Assembly: GCA_029213045.1 (NCBI GenBank)
Contig: JARGPN010000010.1
Span: 1 to 64,000 of the forward strand
DNA from: Alcanivoracaceae bacterium
Lineage (GTDB): Bacteria > Pseudomonadota > Gammaproteobacteria > Pseudomonadales > Alcanivoracaceae
Reading direction: 5' to 3'
DNA length: 64,000 bases
Shown: piece after piece, positions 47,847-57,126 of the stretch
Position numbering within the stretch: position 1 is the stretch's first letter
Layout: each line of letters begins with the position of its first letter
The notes under the pieces: model-generated
The model's input: the letters and a program-made list of their open reading frames with translations, nothing else
The model's database searches: none
What the model was told of the DNA's origin: nothing
Position numbers and translations under genes: made by a program

Positions 47847-48650
47847 ATGATGACCTCCATCTTTACCCCGCGCAGAATCCTAATTAGCGCCGCCTTCTCT
47901 TTTTCTGTCGCCGCTGCACAAGCCGCCCCTGTTAGCGTGGACAGCAGCGCCGTACGCGAAGCGAAAACCGATGACACGCGTTTTGGCATTGGCGCGACAA
48001 CGTCCATTAATCAGCGGCCGTTCCTCGGCGTAGGCACACAACAAGAATCGCTCCCGTATTTTTCATTCTCATGGGGAAGAATTGCAGTGGAAGGGCTGGA
48101 TATCACTGTCGATCTATTTCGCAACGACCAACAATCATTCGGATTTATTGCGACGCCTCGCTTCTATGAAGTGACATCCGGCTTCGCAAAAGAGGGGGAA
48201 TTGAATGGCATCAGCTCAACTGATGACACTTGGTTTGCCGGGTTAAACTATCGACGCAAGCTCGGGAGTTACTACATTATCGCCAACGCTATTACCGATG
48301 TCGGCAACGAAAGCGACGGAAACGAGGTTACCCTTACGGTAAATCGGCCTTACCATTTTGACCGTGTATCGCTGATACCTGCAATTGGCGTTGTCTGGCA
48401 AGATAAGAAATTAGTCAACCACTTTTACGGTGTCGACAACGATGAAACGACGCCAACTCGATCTATTTACCAAAATGAATCGTCGTTAAATTATCAAGCA
48501 TCTTTGACCGCAGTCTTTCAACCATCAACGCATTGGCAGTTTCTTGGCGCCGTTAAGGTTGACGCCTTAGGGTCAGGCATTTCAGACAGTCCAATCATTG
48601 ATGAAGATGTGCTTCCATCCGCATTAGTGGGCGCGGTGTATCGATTCTAA
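47847..48650 (+). CDS. MipA/OmpV family outer-membrane protein
   Basis: 267 residues. A signal peptide ends at AAAQAAP. The family strands appear in FGIGATTSINQRPFLGVGTQ, PYFSFSWGRIAVEGLDITVD and NYRRKLGSYYIIANAITDVG, and the protein ends in the barrel signal VYRF. AAGGAA lies before the ATG pair at 47847. MipA/OmpV proteins scaffold cell-wall enzymes or act as small porins; the role here is not fixed. Confidence 0.85.
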   Translation: MMTSIFTPRRILISAAFSFSVAAAQAAPVSVDSSAVREAKTDDTRFGIGATTSINQRPFLGVGTQQESLPYFSFSWGRIAVEGLDITVDLFRNDQQSFGFIATPRFYEVTSGFAKEGELNGISSTDDTWFAGLNYRRKLGSYYIIANAITDVGNESDGNEVTLTVNRPYHFDRVSLIPAIGVVWQDKKLVNHFYGVDNDETTPTRSIYQNESSLNYQASLTAVFQPSTHWQFLGAVKVDALGSGISDSPIIDEDVLPSALVGAVYRF

Positions 48651-48667
48651 GTACACGAACGTCAACA

Positions 48668-49708
48668 CTAAGATGCGCCCTTAGAATTTTCTAAGCGGCG
48701 CATCTCAACCGGCGACATTGCAAACCAACGTCTAAATGTGCGGCTAAAGTTGGATGTATCTTGATAACCCAGCCGCTCAGCGATTTGCTCCACCGGTAGT
48801 TTCGTTTCCAGCAAATACCACGCGGCTAATTCCTGCCGCATACCATCAAGTAGCTCTTGGAAGCTCGTGCCTTCCGCTTTTAACTTTCGAATAAGTGTGC
48901 GTTTCGACATCGCCAAATTTTGCGCAACTTCGTCTAGCGTGGGGTAGTTGCCGGAGCTATTCAAAAATTGATTGCTGACTTTTTGACTAATAATACCGCC
49001 CGCATCAAGCTGTTTAAGCTGGTTTTCACAGTCGCGTAGTGCAGAGCGGAAAATGCCTACATCAGCGGTTAGGCAAGGTGTGTCCAAAAGCTCTGCTGAG
49101 AACGATAAACATAGTTCCGGCGCATTAAATACAACCGGGCATTCCAACACCGCTTCATACTCCCCTGCCCATGCCGGCCTTTCAAATGGAAGATCAACGC
49201 GCACGTGGCGAAATTTTTGCGAAGTGATGGTATCGACCAACTGAAAATACGTTGCAAGTAACGCGTCATGAAGAAATTCTCGTGCTTCTCCGAGGTCAAT
49301 GGTTTCGCGGATGCGCAATAGGCACTGATCACCGACCTCTTCAAATGTTACGTCGACAACTTGCAGTCGCAGTACAATAAATCGTGATACTGTTTTTAAT
49401 ACTTCGCGCAAATCACGGGCAGAAACCGCTGCGTAGCCCAGCGAACCGTGCGCAGAAACGGAAACGCTTTTTCCAATTTCCAACCCCACCCAAGGCTTTC
49501 CCGTGAGCTCGACTGCACGACGAATTAAACGGACAAGTTGCTCGATACTTACGAATCGGTGTTCGTCCAACAACTGAGCCCACTGCAAGCGTGTGTCTTG
49601 CAAAATGGTGTCGTTATCGAAGCCAGCCTGACGCAGGTAAGCACATATCAACCGAGGATAAGTAGGGTGCACCGCGGGCCGTAACCGCTCCGTCAGCAAT
49701 TCAGTCAT
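48668..49708 (-). CDS. AraC-family transcriptional regulator beside alkB
   Basis: 346 residues. The N-terminal 220 residues form the Arabinose_bd-type effector domain (HPTYPRLICAYLRQAGFDND). The C-terminal double HTH is PTLDEVAQNLAMSKRTLIRK then LPVEQIAERLGYQDTSNFSR. It is divergent from alkB across a 182-base shared promoter region, so it is a likely activator of the alkane hydroxylase, by context. Confidence 0.88.
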   Translation of the reverse strand: MTELLTERLRPAVHPTYPRLICAYLRQAGFDNDTILQDTRLQWAQLLDEHRFVSIEQLVRLIRRAVELTGKPWVGLEIGKSVSVSAHGSLGYAAVSARDLREVLKTVSRFIVLRLQVVDVTFEEVGDQCLLRIRETIDLGEAREFLHDALLATYFQLVDTITSQKFRHVRVDLPFERPAWAGEYEAVLECPVVFNAPELCLSFSAELLDTPCLTADVGIFRSALRDCENQLKQLDAGGIISQKVSNQFLNSSGNYPTLDEVAQNLAMSKRTLIRKLKAEGTSFQELLDGMRQELAAWYLLETKLPVEQIAERLGYQDTSNFSRTFRRWFAMSPVEMRRLENSKGAS

Positions 49709-49890
49709 GGTCTACCTATGTTGGACATACCCAACCCTCTCTACCGCAAAGCAATATCGCACACCGCACTGTCACTTTATGACGACTAGTTGCCACTATC
49801 AACGGTGCTGATAGAAGGGTTACCGCTGCACACTAAGCACATTGAACAATACGATCCCCACAGGATCTCCAACAATAATGAGGGCACGTT
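49709..49890. promoter_or_regulatory. Divergent AraC/alkB promoter region
   Basis: 182 bases between the two starts. alkB has GAGGG at normal distance before ATG 49891. I see no certain -35/-10 pair or AraC direct repeat; the region is defined by its position. Confidence 0.5.
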
Positions 49891-51060
49891 ATGAGCCAAG
49901 CAGGCGTTTTCACTACCCCGTCCGGAGAGACTTACCGCGACCGCAAGCGCTATTTGTGGGCCGTCTCGGTAATCGTTCCCGCCATCGCACTTATCGGTCC
50001 CGCAGTGTTCTTTGCCACAGGCAACGCCCTGTGGATGTGGGCGCCGCTGGCGTTCTATTACCTTGGCATTCCACTTTTGGACATGGTGTTCGGTGAAGAT
50101 CTGAGTAATCCGCCGGAAGAAGTTGTCGCGCAGCTTGAGCAGGACCACTACTACCGCTACGTCACCTACGCACTAGTGCCGGTGCTATGGCTCTGCTGGG
50201 CATTTGGCGTGTGGTTTATCGGCACCCAAGATTTACCCGTGCACGCCATTATTGCCACCATCTTATTGCTCGGTGCTTTGCAGGGCGCAGCCATTAATCT
50301 CGGCCACGAGCTCGGCCACAAGAAAAGCAAAATGGAACGCTGGCTGGCCAAACTGGTGTTGGCACCTTCTGCCTACGGCCATTTCTATATTGAACACAAC
50401 AAGGGCCATCACCGCGACGTAGCAACGCCAGAAGACCCAGCCTCATCTCGCATGGGTGAAAGCATTTGGACCTTTGTGTTCAGAGAAATTCCAGGCGCCT
50501 TCTTCCGCGCCTGGAACATTGAGAAAAACCGCTTAGCCAAACAAAACACATCAGTGTGGTCGCTAAGCAATGAAATTATTCAACCAGCATTAATCACTTT
50601 GTTTGCGTGGTCGCTTGCTGTCGCACTACTCGGTTGGGCCGTGCTGCCATTTATTTTCGCCATCGCGTTCTGGGGAATGTTCCAGCTCACCTCCGCAAAC
50701 TACATCGAGCATTACGGGTTAATTCGCAAGAAGTTAGATAACGGTCGTTATGAATTAACCCAGCCGCACCACAGCTGGAATAGCAACCACATGTTTTCCA
50801 ACTGGGCGACGTTCCACCTGCAACGCCACTCCGATCATCACGCCCATCCGACGCGTCGTTACCAATCGCTGCGCCATTTTGAAGGACTTCCCACGCTACC
50901 AAACGGTTATTTCGGCATGTTCTTGATTGCCTATATCACGCCTCTTTGGTTTGCAGTGATGAACCCTCGCCTAGTTGCGCATGTACAGGGTGATGCATCC
51001 AAAATTAACTTCCACGCGCCAGCCAAGGCAAAAATGATTGCTCGCTACAACCTACGCTAG
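49891..51060 (+). CDS. alkB: Alkane 1-monooxygenase (AlkB)
   Basis: Integral-membrane di-iron enzyme that hydroxylates n-alkanes to 1-alkanols with rubredoxin as electron donor. 389 residues. The His clusters are complete: HELGH at 139-143, EHNKGHHRDVATPEDP at 168-183, the alkane-hydroxylase signature NYIEHYGL, and LQRHSDHHAHPTRRYQ near 310. Transmembrane helices are at about 22-40, 46-66, 92-112 and 116-136, with two more after 230. No rubredoxin gene is in the window. Confidence 0.96.
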   Translation: MSQAGVFTTPSGETYRDRKRYLWAVSVIVPAIALIGPAVFFATGNALWMWAPLAFYYLGIPLLDMVFGEDLSNPPEEVVAQLEQDHYYRYVTYALVPVLWLCWAFGVWFIGTQDLPVHAIIATILLLGALQGAAINLGHELGHKKSKMERWLAKLVLAPSAYGHFYIEHNKGHHRDVATPEDPASSRMGESIWTFVFREIPGAFFRAWNIEKNRLAKQNTSVWSLSNEIIQPALITLFAWSLAVALLGWAVLPFIFAIAFWGMFQLTSANYIEHYGLIRKKLDNGRYELTQPHHSWNSNHMFSNWATFHLQRHSDHHAHPTRRYQSLRHFEGLPTLPNGYFGMFLIAYITPLWFAVMNPRLVAHVQGDASKINFHAPAKAKMIARYNLR

Positions 51061-51075
51061 ATTCGCCCATCATCA

Positions 51076-51105
51076 AAAAGGGAGGCATTCAGCCTCCCTT
51101 TTTTA
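51076..51105. terminator. Bidirectional terminator between alkB and the hydrolase
   Basis: AAAAGGGAGGC pairs with GCCTCCCTTTT around a 5-base loop, with T-runs reading outward on the plus strand and A-runs (T on the minus strand) at the other side. It serves the two convergent genes. Confidence 0.93.
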
Positions 51106-51131
51106 TTCCGATTTTTTATTGATGGAATTTC

Positions 51132-52034
51132 TTATTCCGCTAGAAACCGCGCGAACTCACGCTGAAATTTTATTGGTTGATCAATCATAGGAATATGGCC
51201 AGACGTCTCAAATGTCACCACTTTTGCATGGGGGACATGTCTCTTAATTTCCAACTGCCCTGCCGTTGAAAAGAACCGAGACTCGGTACCAATCATAAGC
51301 GTTGTCGGCGACTTGATGGTTGAAAGACTCGGCGCCGTATCGTTACCCGCCATAAATGCACGCATCACTTGAATATAGGCATACCAGTTCTCAACAGGAA
51401 ATATAGTCCCCGCCAGAACACGCTCGCCACGAGCTCCAACTAGACGAATTAACGCGCGCAAAAACGAGTTATTCACCGCACGAGACAATACGCGAGTCAG
51501 CGTGCGCACAAACTCTCTTCGTACTTCGGGCGGAAGCGACCAATAAGGCGTATCAATCCCTGACGCGACGGCTAATGCGTGCAAGCTTTCGAATTCTGCG
51601 AATAACTCAGACTGCTTTTCCGAAAATAGTCCGTGCGCCCAAGTATCGCTCACACGCGACTCCGGCGAATGCTCAATATTTAAATATTTACTCACTCGGT
51701 CAAAGCCGAAAATTTGATTGTAGGTTAGGCAAATATAAGCACCTGTAGAAATGCCACCAAGCGCGGTACTGTCCAACTGAAAATAGTCGAGCACATCGTT
51801 TAAATCTCGGGCGTACTGATCAAACACGCGCTCGTCAGTAATAGGCGTGGTATTGGACGCTCCAAAGCCACGTAAATCAGGCAAGATAAAACGGTAATTG
51901 CGCGCCAGCGGCAGTACGTTGGGCAGCCAATGCGAAGACTGAGACGCGAAACCGTGGATTAAAACTACCGGCTTGCCGCGGCCTATTGTGCGAACGTGGA
52001 GCGTTTCCCCATCGTGCAAAGGAATCCAAGGCAT
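51132..52034 (-). CDS. Alpha/beta hydrolase
   Basis: 300 residues from ATG 52034 (MPWIPLHDGE, with AAGAG upstream); a TTG ten codons earlier is less likely. The oxyanion HG is in VVLIHGFASQSSHW, the nucleophile elbow is GGISTGAY (Ser in ISTG), and the His is in TSGHIPMIDQP near the end. The family spans esterases, haloperoxidases and dehalogenases; the substrate cannot be assigned. Confidence 0.82.
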   Translation of the reverse strand: MPWIPLHDGETLHVRTIGRGKPVVLIHGFASQSSHWLPNVLPLARNYRFILPDLRGFGASNTTPITDERVFDQYARDLNDVLDYFQLDSTALGGISTGAYICLTYNQIFGFDRVSKYLNIEHSPESRVSDTWAHGLFSEKQSELFAEFESLHALAVASGIDTPYWSLPPEVRREFVRTLTRVLSRAVNNSFLRALIRLVGARGERVLAGTIFPVENWYAYIQVMRAFMAGNDTAPSLSTIKSPTTLMIGTESRFFSTAGQLEIKRHVPHAKVVTFETSGHIPMIDQPIKFQREFARFLAE

Positions 52035-52290
52035 TGCTAACAATCTCTTAACGAACGGGCGCAAATACTAGTCAATTTCAGCCTTAGCGTCTTGTAAGAT
52101 TTGAAAGAGGTACAGGCAATCCGATACCAGCACGGCGCCTATTCACACTGCAAACGAGCACTAGTGGGTGTATAAAAACAGAAGAATAATGACGGCTGCT
52201 GGTCCTTGAAGGAACCAAACCGAAACGCCGGCCATATCACGCGACATGCCCAGCATGGCTTTGCAATAACAACAGAGTAAGGAAAACACT

Positions 52291-52800
52291 ATGAAAAGCG
52301 CCATCCGTATTCTTACCGCTCTACTCATTTTCACATGTAGCAGTGTGTACGCCGATGTGTACATTGGTGCCGGCGGCTACGTGACGGTACTGAATGAAAA
52401 AATCAGCTCTCATGATGTCGACGATAAAGATTTTGCCCCGGCCTTCTTTTTAGGTTGGCGTCCAATTGAATTATTGGGTGTGGAAGTGGGCTACTACGAC
52501 TTTGGTGAATTTAAAGGTGATAACGGCGAGTCGCTTAAAGGCAACGCGACCACATTAGTTGGCCTTCTTAGTTTAGAGCTAGGACCCGTTGGCGCCTACG
52601 CCAAAGCGGGCGTCGCTGACTATAGCTTTGACGTTAAACACCCGACGTCCAACTACAGCGAATCCAAAACGGACCCGCTGGCCGGTGTCGGGTTAACCGT
52701 TGACCTGATGGACAAGCTATACGTTTACGCGGAATACATTCGGTTCGATAGCGATATAGACGTCGATGTTGCCGGTGCGGGTTTGCGCTACTCATTCTAA
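52291..52800 (+). CDS. Small OmpA-type outer-membrane beta-barrel
   Basis: 169 residues: a signal peptide to SSVYA, then eight likely strands (VYIGAGGYVTVLNEKI, GWRPIELLGVEVGYYDFGEF) and the terminal LRYSF barrel signal. AAGGAAA precedes the ATG. It stands alone. A GC hairpin without T-run follows at 52804-52832. Confidence 0.78.
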   Translation: MKSAIRILTALLIFTCSSVYADVYIGAGGYVTVLNEKISSHDVDDKDFAPAFFLGWRPIELLGVEVGYYDFGEFKGDNGESLKGNATTLVGLLSLELGPVGAYAKAGVADYSFDVKHPTSNYSESKTDPLAGVGLTVDLMDKLYVYAEYIRFDSDIDVDVAGAGLRYSF

Positions 52801-53019
52801 CGCCGCCGCCGCTGGATAATCCCAGCGGCGGCTATCTCATTCCCGCTTTGACGCTTCACTAGTTGTAAAAAAATCTTCTACTCAAGCAAAATACACTGAG
52901 AACGATTCAACTCCCTCTCTATTCTGCTAATCTCGCATTCAGGTATTTCTGATCCGACAACATGCTCTACCCATCGCCCCGCTGGCGTGACGATTTATCT
53001 GCACGAGAAAGGACAGTAC

Positions 53020-53946
53020 ATGAGCGATATCATTACAGTTTCCGGCTTAAACAAGATATACGATTCGGGATTTCAAGCACTGAACAACGTCAACCTGACC
53101 ATTCGACGTGGCGAAATTTTTGCGCTGCTAGGTCCAAACGGCGCAGGAAAAACAACGCTTATTAGCACTATCTGCGGCATTGTAAATCCCAGCTCAGGCG
53201 ATGTTTTTGCCGATGGCCACCATATTCAGCGCGACTTTCGCGCCGCACGCAGCACCATTGGCTTAGTGCCGCAGGAAATTTCGACCGACGCCTTTGAAAG
53301 CGTGTGGAATACGGTGACGTTCAGTCGCGGGCTTTTTGGCAAGGCACCCAACCCAAAATACATTGAGAAAATTCTGCGCGACTTATCCCTATGGGATAAA
53401 AAAGATTCGCGCATTATGGCGTTGTCCGGCGGCATGAAACGTCGCGTGATGATTGCCAAGGCACTTTCCCACGAACCCACCATCCTATTTCTGGACGAAC
53501 CCACCGCAGGCGTTGATGTTGAGCTACGTCGGGACATGTGGGAAATGGTGCGCGGGCTACGTGCTAACGGCGTCACCATTATCTTAACGACCCACTACAT
53601 CGAAGAAGCTGAAGAGATGGCTGATCGTATCGGCGTCATTAACAAGGGGCAGATCGTTTTAGTCGAAGACAAACAAACACTGATGCAAAAGCTCGGTAAG
53701 AAGCAACTTACGTTGTATTTGCAGAATCCCTTAAGCGATATTCCTACTGAGTTAGCGAATCACCCATTGGAGCTATCCGAAGATGGCTACACGCTCACCT
53801 ATACCTTTGATACGCAAAGCCAGCACACAGGTATCGCCGAACTAATGCGCCAACTCGCGCGTAATAATATCGACTTTAAAGACCTGCATTCGAGCGAAAG
53901 CTCATTGGAAGAAATATTTGTCAGCTTGGTTAGGGGGCAACAATGA
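53020..53946 (+). CDS. ABC transporter ATP-binding protein (ABC-2 exporter)
   Basis: 308 residues from ATG 53020 (AAGGA upstream; an ATG/ACG start at 52987 has none). Walker [10 protein letters not shown] is at 38-46, the signature LSGGMKRR is followed by Walker [13 protein letters not shown], and the H-loop is in [15 protein letters not shown]. The last 80 residues form an extra beta domain. It overlaps the permease start by 4 bases (ATGA). It resembles drug/polysaccharide exporters such as YadG; the substrate is unknown. Confidence 0.9.
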   Translation: MSDIITVSGLNKIYDSGFQALNNVNLTIRRGEIFALLGPNGAGKTTLISTICGIVNPSSGDVFADGHHIQRDFRAARSTIGLVPQEISTDAFESVWNTVTFSRGLFGKAPNPKYIEKILRDLSLWDKKDSRIMALSGGMKRRVMIAKALSHEPTILFLDEPTAGVDVELRRDMWEMVRGLRANGVTIILTTHYIEEAEEMADRIGVINKGQIVLVEDKQTLMQKLGKKQLTLYLQNPLSDIPTELANHPLELSEDGYTLTYTFDTQSQHTGIAELMRQLARNNIDFKDLHSSESSLEEIFVSLVRGQQ

Positions 53947-54704
53947 ATTTTTACGCCATCCGCGCAATTTACTTTTTTGAGATGTCACGCACTTGGCGGA
54001 CGCTAATGCAGAGCATCGCATCGCCGGTAATCTCAACGTCGCTCTACTTTGTGGTGTTCGGCTCTGCCATTGGGTCACGCATGGTGTCTATCGACGGCAT
54101 CAGCTACGGCGCGTTTATTATTCCTGGGTTAATCATGCTTTCACTGCTGTCTGAAAGTATTTCCAACGCGTCCTTTGGCATTTATATGCCGAAATTTTCC
54201 GGCACTATTTATGAAGTGCTTTCCGCACCCGTGTCCTTCGTGGAAGTGGTACTTGGTTACGTAGGCGCTGCGGCGAGTAAGTCGATCATTCTAGGATTGT
54301 TGATACTGGTTACCGCTAGGCTGTTTGTGGATTACGAAATTCTCCACCCGCTTTGGATGCTCACCTTTCTTGTACTCACTGCCGTCACGTTTAGCTTGTT
54401 CGGTTTTATTATCGGAATTTGGGCAGATGGCTTTGAAAAGTTGCAGATTATTCCACTAATGGTGGTGACACCGCTTACCTTTCTCGGTGGCAGCTTCTAT
54501 TCCATCAACATGCTGCCTCCCATCTGGCAGACCATTACGTTGTTTAATCCGGTGGTGTATCTAATCAGTGGATTTCGCTGGAGCTTTTATGGCGTCGCAG
54601 ACGTGAGTGTTGGCGTCAGCGTGGCGATGATATGCGGCTTTATGCTGCTGTGCTTATTCGGGATCTGGCGAATATTTCACACCGGTTATCGCCTAAAAAG
54701 CTGA
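53943..54704 (+). CDS. ABC-2 type transporter permease
   Basis: 253 residues with six transmembrane helices ([75 protein letters not shown]). The [16 protein letters not shown] loop is typical of YadH-like ABC-2 permeases. Translation is coupled to the ATPase gene. It forms a homodimeric inner-membrane exporter with it. Confidence 0.9.
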   Translation: MNFYAIRAIYFFEMSRTWRTLMQSIASPVISTSLYFVVFGSAIGSRMVSIDGISYGAFIIPGLIMLSLLSESISNASFGIYMPKFSGTIYEVLSAPVSFVEVVLGYVGAAASKSIILGLLILVTARLFVDYEILHPLWMLTFLVLTAVTFSLFGFIIGIWADGFEKLQIIPLMVVTPLTFLGGSFYSINMLPPIWQTITLFNPVVYLISGFRWSFYGVADVSVGVSVAMICGFMLLCLFGIWRIFHTGYRLKS

Positions 54705-54789
54705 TCGTACTAAAAAAGTGGGCTGCGGCGTTTTGCGAAAGCTGTTACAGCATATGCCGCGGCCAATATGCAAAATCACGGCACTGAAG

Positions 54790-55281
54790 CTATTCAGCCT
54801 TATTTGCCCTCTCGGCAGACGGCTCATTAGCCGTGGTTTTTACTTCCAGTGCTGACGAGGCGTCCACATCATTTTGTTTGGATTGATGCTCTAACGGGCT
54901 TTGAGATTGCGGTCTAGTTTTTTGCCTAGAGAGCCCCATACGAGACGTCCACACTGCCGTAATAAATTGTGGCAGCGACAACACCATCATAAAAAGCAAC
55001 GCGATAATCAGCACCCCAATGCCTCGCCCCATGACGACCGCCGCCACACACTGGCCCAGCGACATAAAAAATGTCCATCGCCCTGGATTTCGAGGGAAAC
55101 GATAACTGATGAAGCCGATAGCAATACACATGAGTGGAATGCCAACAACATAATAAAACGGGCTATCCCACGCTTCATCACGTCCGCTGATAACACTGAT
55201 CGTCACGTTAACTAACAATCCCACCCAAAATGAGGCCACTCCAGCGACCCGAGGTGGCGCATCAATGCTCTGTTCAGACAT
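54790..55281 (-). CDS. Small membrane protein of unknown function
   Basis: 163 residues with about four transmembrane helices (VASFWVGLLVNVTISVIS, PFYYVVGIPLMCIAIGFISY, FFMSLGQCVAAVV, GVLIIALLFMMVLSLPQFIT) and a 55-residue charged, disordered C-terminal tail. No family is recognised. It lies tail to tail with the ABC permease; the 270 bases upstream hold nothing recognisable. Confidence 0.6.
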   Translation of the reverse strand: MSEQSIDAPPRVAGVASFWVGLLVNVTISVISGRDEAWDSPFYYVVGIPLMCIAIGFISYRFPRNPGRWTFFMSLGQCVAAVVMGRGIGVLIIALLFMMVLSLPQFITAVWTSRMGLSRQKTRPQSQSPLEHQSKQNDVDASSALEVKTTANEPSAERANKAE

Positions 55282-55551
55282 ACACTATCGGCTCTTTTGT
55301 ATACGAGAAAGTACAGCGGACTATGTTGACCTATCGTTGCGCTATCGCACAACTTTACTCTGACATCAGGCTTAGCGCGGACATAAAAAGGCGCTGCCGC
55401 CCATTTAGCGCACCAACTGGAAGCAAAATGCTAAGACGATGTTCTGAAATTGTGTTGTAATTCTGCAAGTTACGCTAATCCCCCTCCCTTCGCTTACGTC
55501 ATGCGCCTAGAATAGAGGCCAGAAAAATAATAATGAAGTTGGGCTACGCGC

Positions 55552-56298
55552 ATGCACATTTTTATTACCGGCGGCACCGGTGGAATCGGCAAGGCACTCA
55601 CCGATCTATACCTCGATGCCGGACATCACGTTGGAATATGTGGCGGAACTCGACATGCGTTTGAGCAACTTTTCCCCGAATGCCCAGAGCGTCTTCGTTT
55701 TTTCGACCTCGATGTGACTGACCGCGCAGCGACGCGAGCGCATATCGCTGAGTTTTGCAGCGGAAAGTTGGATCTCCTTATTGCAGCAGCCGGCATCAAT
55801 GACGGCGCTCCCGTCGCCGGTCGCTCACTCGACTTTGATCGCGCCGAAAAAATCTTCCAAATAAATTTAATTGGTGTGTTGCACAGCATCGAAGCCGCTC
55901 TAGAAAATATGCTGCCGCATCAGCAAGGGCGCATTGCGGTACTTTCCAGCGCCGCCGCACTATCGGGCTTCCCGCAAACCCCTGCCTACTGTGCGTCGAA
56001 AACAGCGCTGGTGACGCTATGCGAAAGCTTAGCGCTGCGTTATCACGATCAGGGTGTAAGTGTGACCTGTTTGCTGCCTGGCTATATCGACACTCCCTTA
56101 GCGCGGGCCACGCATCCGAATCTCGATAAAATGCCTTTTCTTGTGAGCTCAGAAAGCGCCGCGCTCACCATTCAACGAGCGATAGAAAAACGCAAACTGC
56201 GCGTTATTTTTCCTTGGCAAGTGCGCTGGATTAGCCGGCTGCTGCAGCTAATGCCTCGCTCGCTATTTAAAATATTGTGCAAGTGGAGTGAGAAATGA
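55552..56298 (+). CDS. Short-chain dehydrogenase/reductase, first of a three-gene operon
   Basis: 248 residues. The NAD(P) motif TGGTGGIGKA is near the N terminus and the NNAG-like AAAGIND follows. The active site is LSSAAALSGFPQTPAYCASK (Ser and Y-x3-K). The C-terminal 35 residues (RWISRLLQLMPRSLFKILCK) form a hydrophobic/basic tail as in membrane-associated lipid SDRs. Its stop overlaps the next start by 4 bases. Confidence 0.88.
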   Translation: MHIFITGGTGGIGKALTDLYLDAGHHVGICGGTRHAFEQLFPECPERLRFFDLDVTDRAATRAHIAEFCSGKLDLLIAAAGINDGAPVAGRSLDFDRAEKIFQINLIGVLHSIEAALENMLPHQQGRIAVLSSAAALSGFPQTPAYCASKTALVTLCESLALRYHDQGVSVTCLLPGYIDTPLARATHPNLDKMPFLVSSESAALTIQRAIEKRKLRVIFPWQVRWISRLLQLMPRSLFKILCKWSEK

Positions 56299-57125
56299 AA
56301 TCCATTGTGATCAGCGGCGCCTCAACGGGCATCGGTTTTCGATTAGCAGAAATCCTTGCCGCACAGAATTATCGAGTGTTTGCCGGCGCACGCAATGAAG
56401 ACGACATTAAACGTCTCAGTGCTGCGCACACAAATATTGTGGCCATAGAATTAGATGTGACCAAGCCTGAGCAAGTCGATCGACTGATTGACCGCCTCCA
56501 ATACGAGCAGGTCGTGGCGCTCATCAATAATGCGGGCATCGCAACCATTGGTCCTATTGAAACGGTAACCCCGGAAGAATTTTCTCAACAACTACAGGTT
56601 AACTTGGTCGGCTGCTATCGAATGATTCGCGCATGCGCGCCGCTGCTTCGCGCAACAAAAGGACGCGTCATTAACATTAGCTCAACGTCCGGATTAGTGG
56701 CCTGGCCATTTGCCGGTGCCTATGTCGCGTCTAAGTACGGTCTTGAAGGGCTCAGCGACGTATTGCGTTTGGAACTGGGCCGATTTGGAATTCGTACTAT
56801 CTTGATCAACCCTGGCGCTGTGGCAACGCCACTATGGGAAAAAACATTTTCCGCGGCGCAGCAACGCTTAGATAAACAACACGACGCCATTCAGAGCCTC
56901 TATGGCGACGATATGGCACGCTCAGAAGTGGTGGTCCGTAAATCCATTCGCACAGCCGTACCGCCGGATACCGTGGTGAATGTTGTTGTACACGCGTTAC
57001 ACACCAATTCGCCTAAAGCACGCTATTTGGTTGGTCCCAGCGCCCGAATGCAACAATGGCTCAAAACGCTACTTCCCGTCAGTTGGTTCGACTGGCTAAA
57101 AAGAAAAATCGTATACGGGGGTTAA
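56295..57125 (+). CDS. Short-chain dehydrogenase/reductase, second of operon
   Basis: 276 residues. The cofactor motif SGASTGIGFR is followed by NNAGIATIG, ISSTSGLVAWPFAGAY and the active YVASK. A C-terminal extension (TLLPVSWFDWLKRKIVYGG) could contact membrane. It resembles retinol/steroid-type SDRs. The next gene starts one base after its stop, so the three genes are strictly coupled. Confidence 0.88.
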   Translation: MKSIVISGASTGIGFRLAEILAAQNYRVFAGARNEDDIKRLSAAHTNIVAIELDVTKPEQVDRLIDRLQYEQVVALINNAGIATIGPIETVTPEEFSQQLQVNLVGCYRMIRACAPLLRATKGRVINISSTSGLVAWPFAGAYVASKYGLEGLSDVLRLELGRFGIRTILINPGAVATPLWEKTFSAAQQRLDKQHDAIQSLYGDDMARSEVVVRKSIRTAVPPDTVVNVVVHALHTNSPKARYLVGPSARMQQWLKTLLPVSWFDWLKRKIVYGG

Positions 57126-57126
57126 C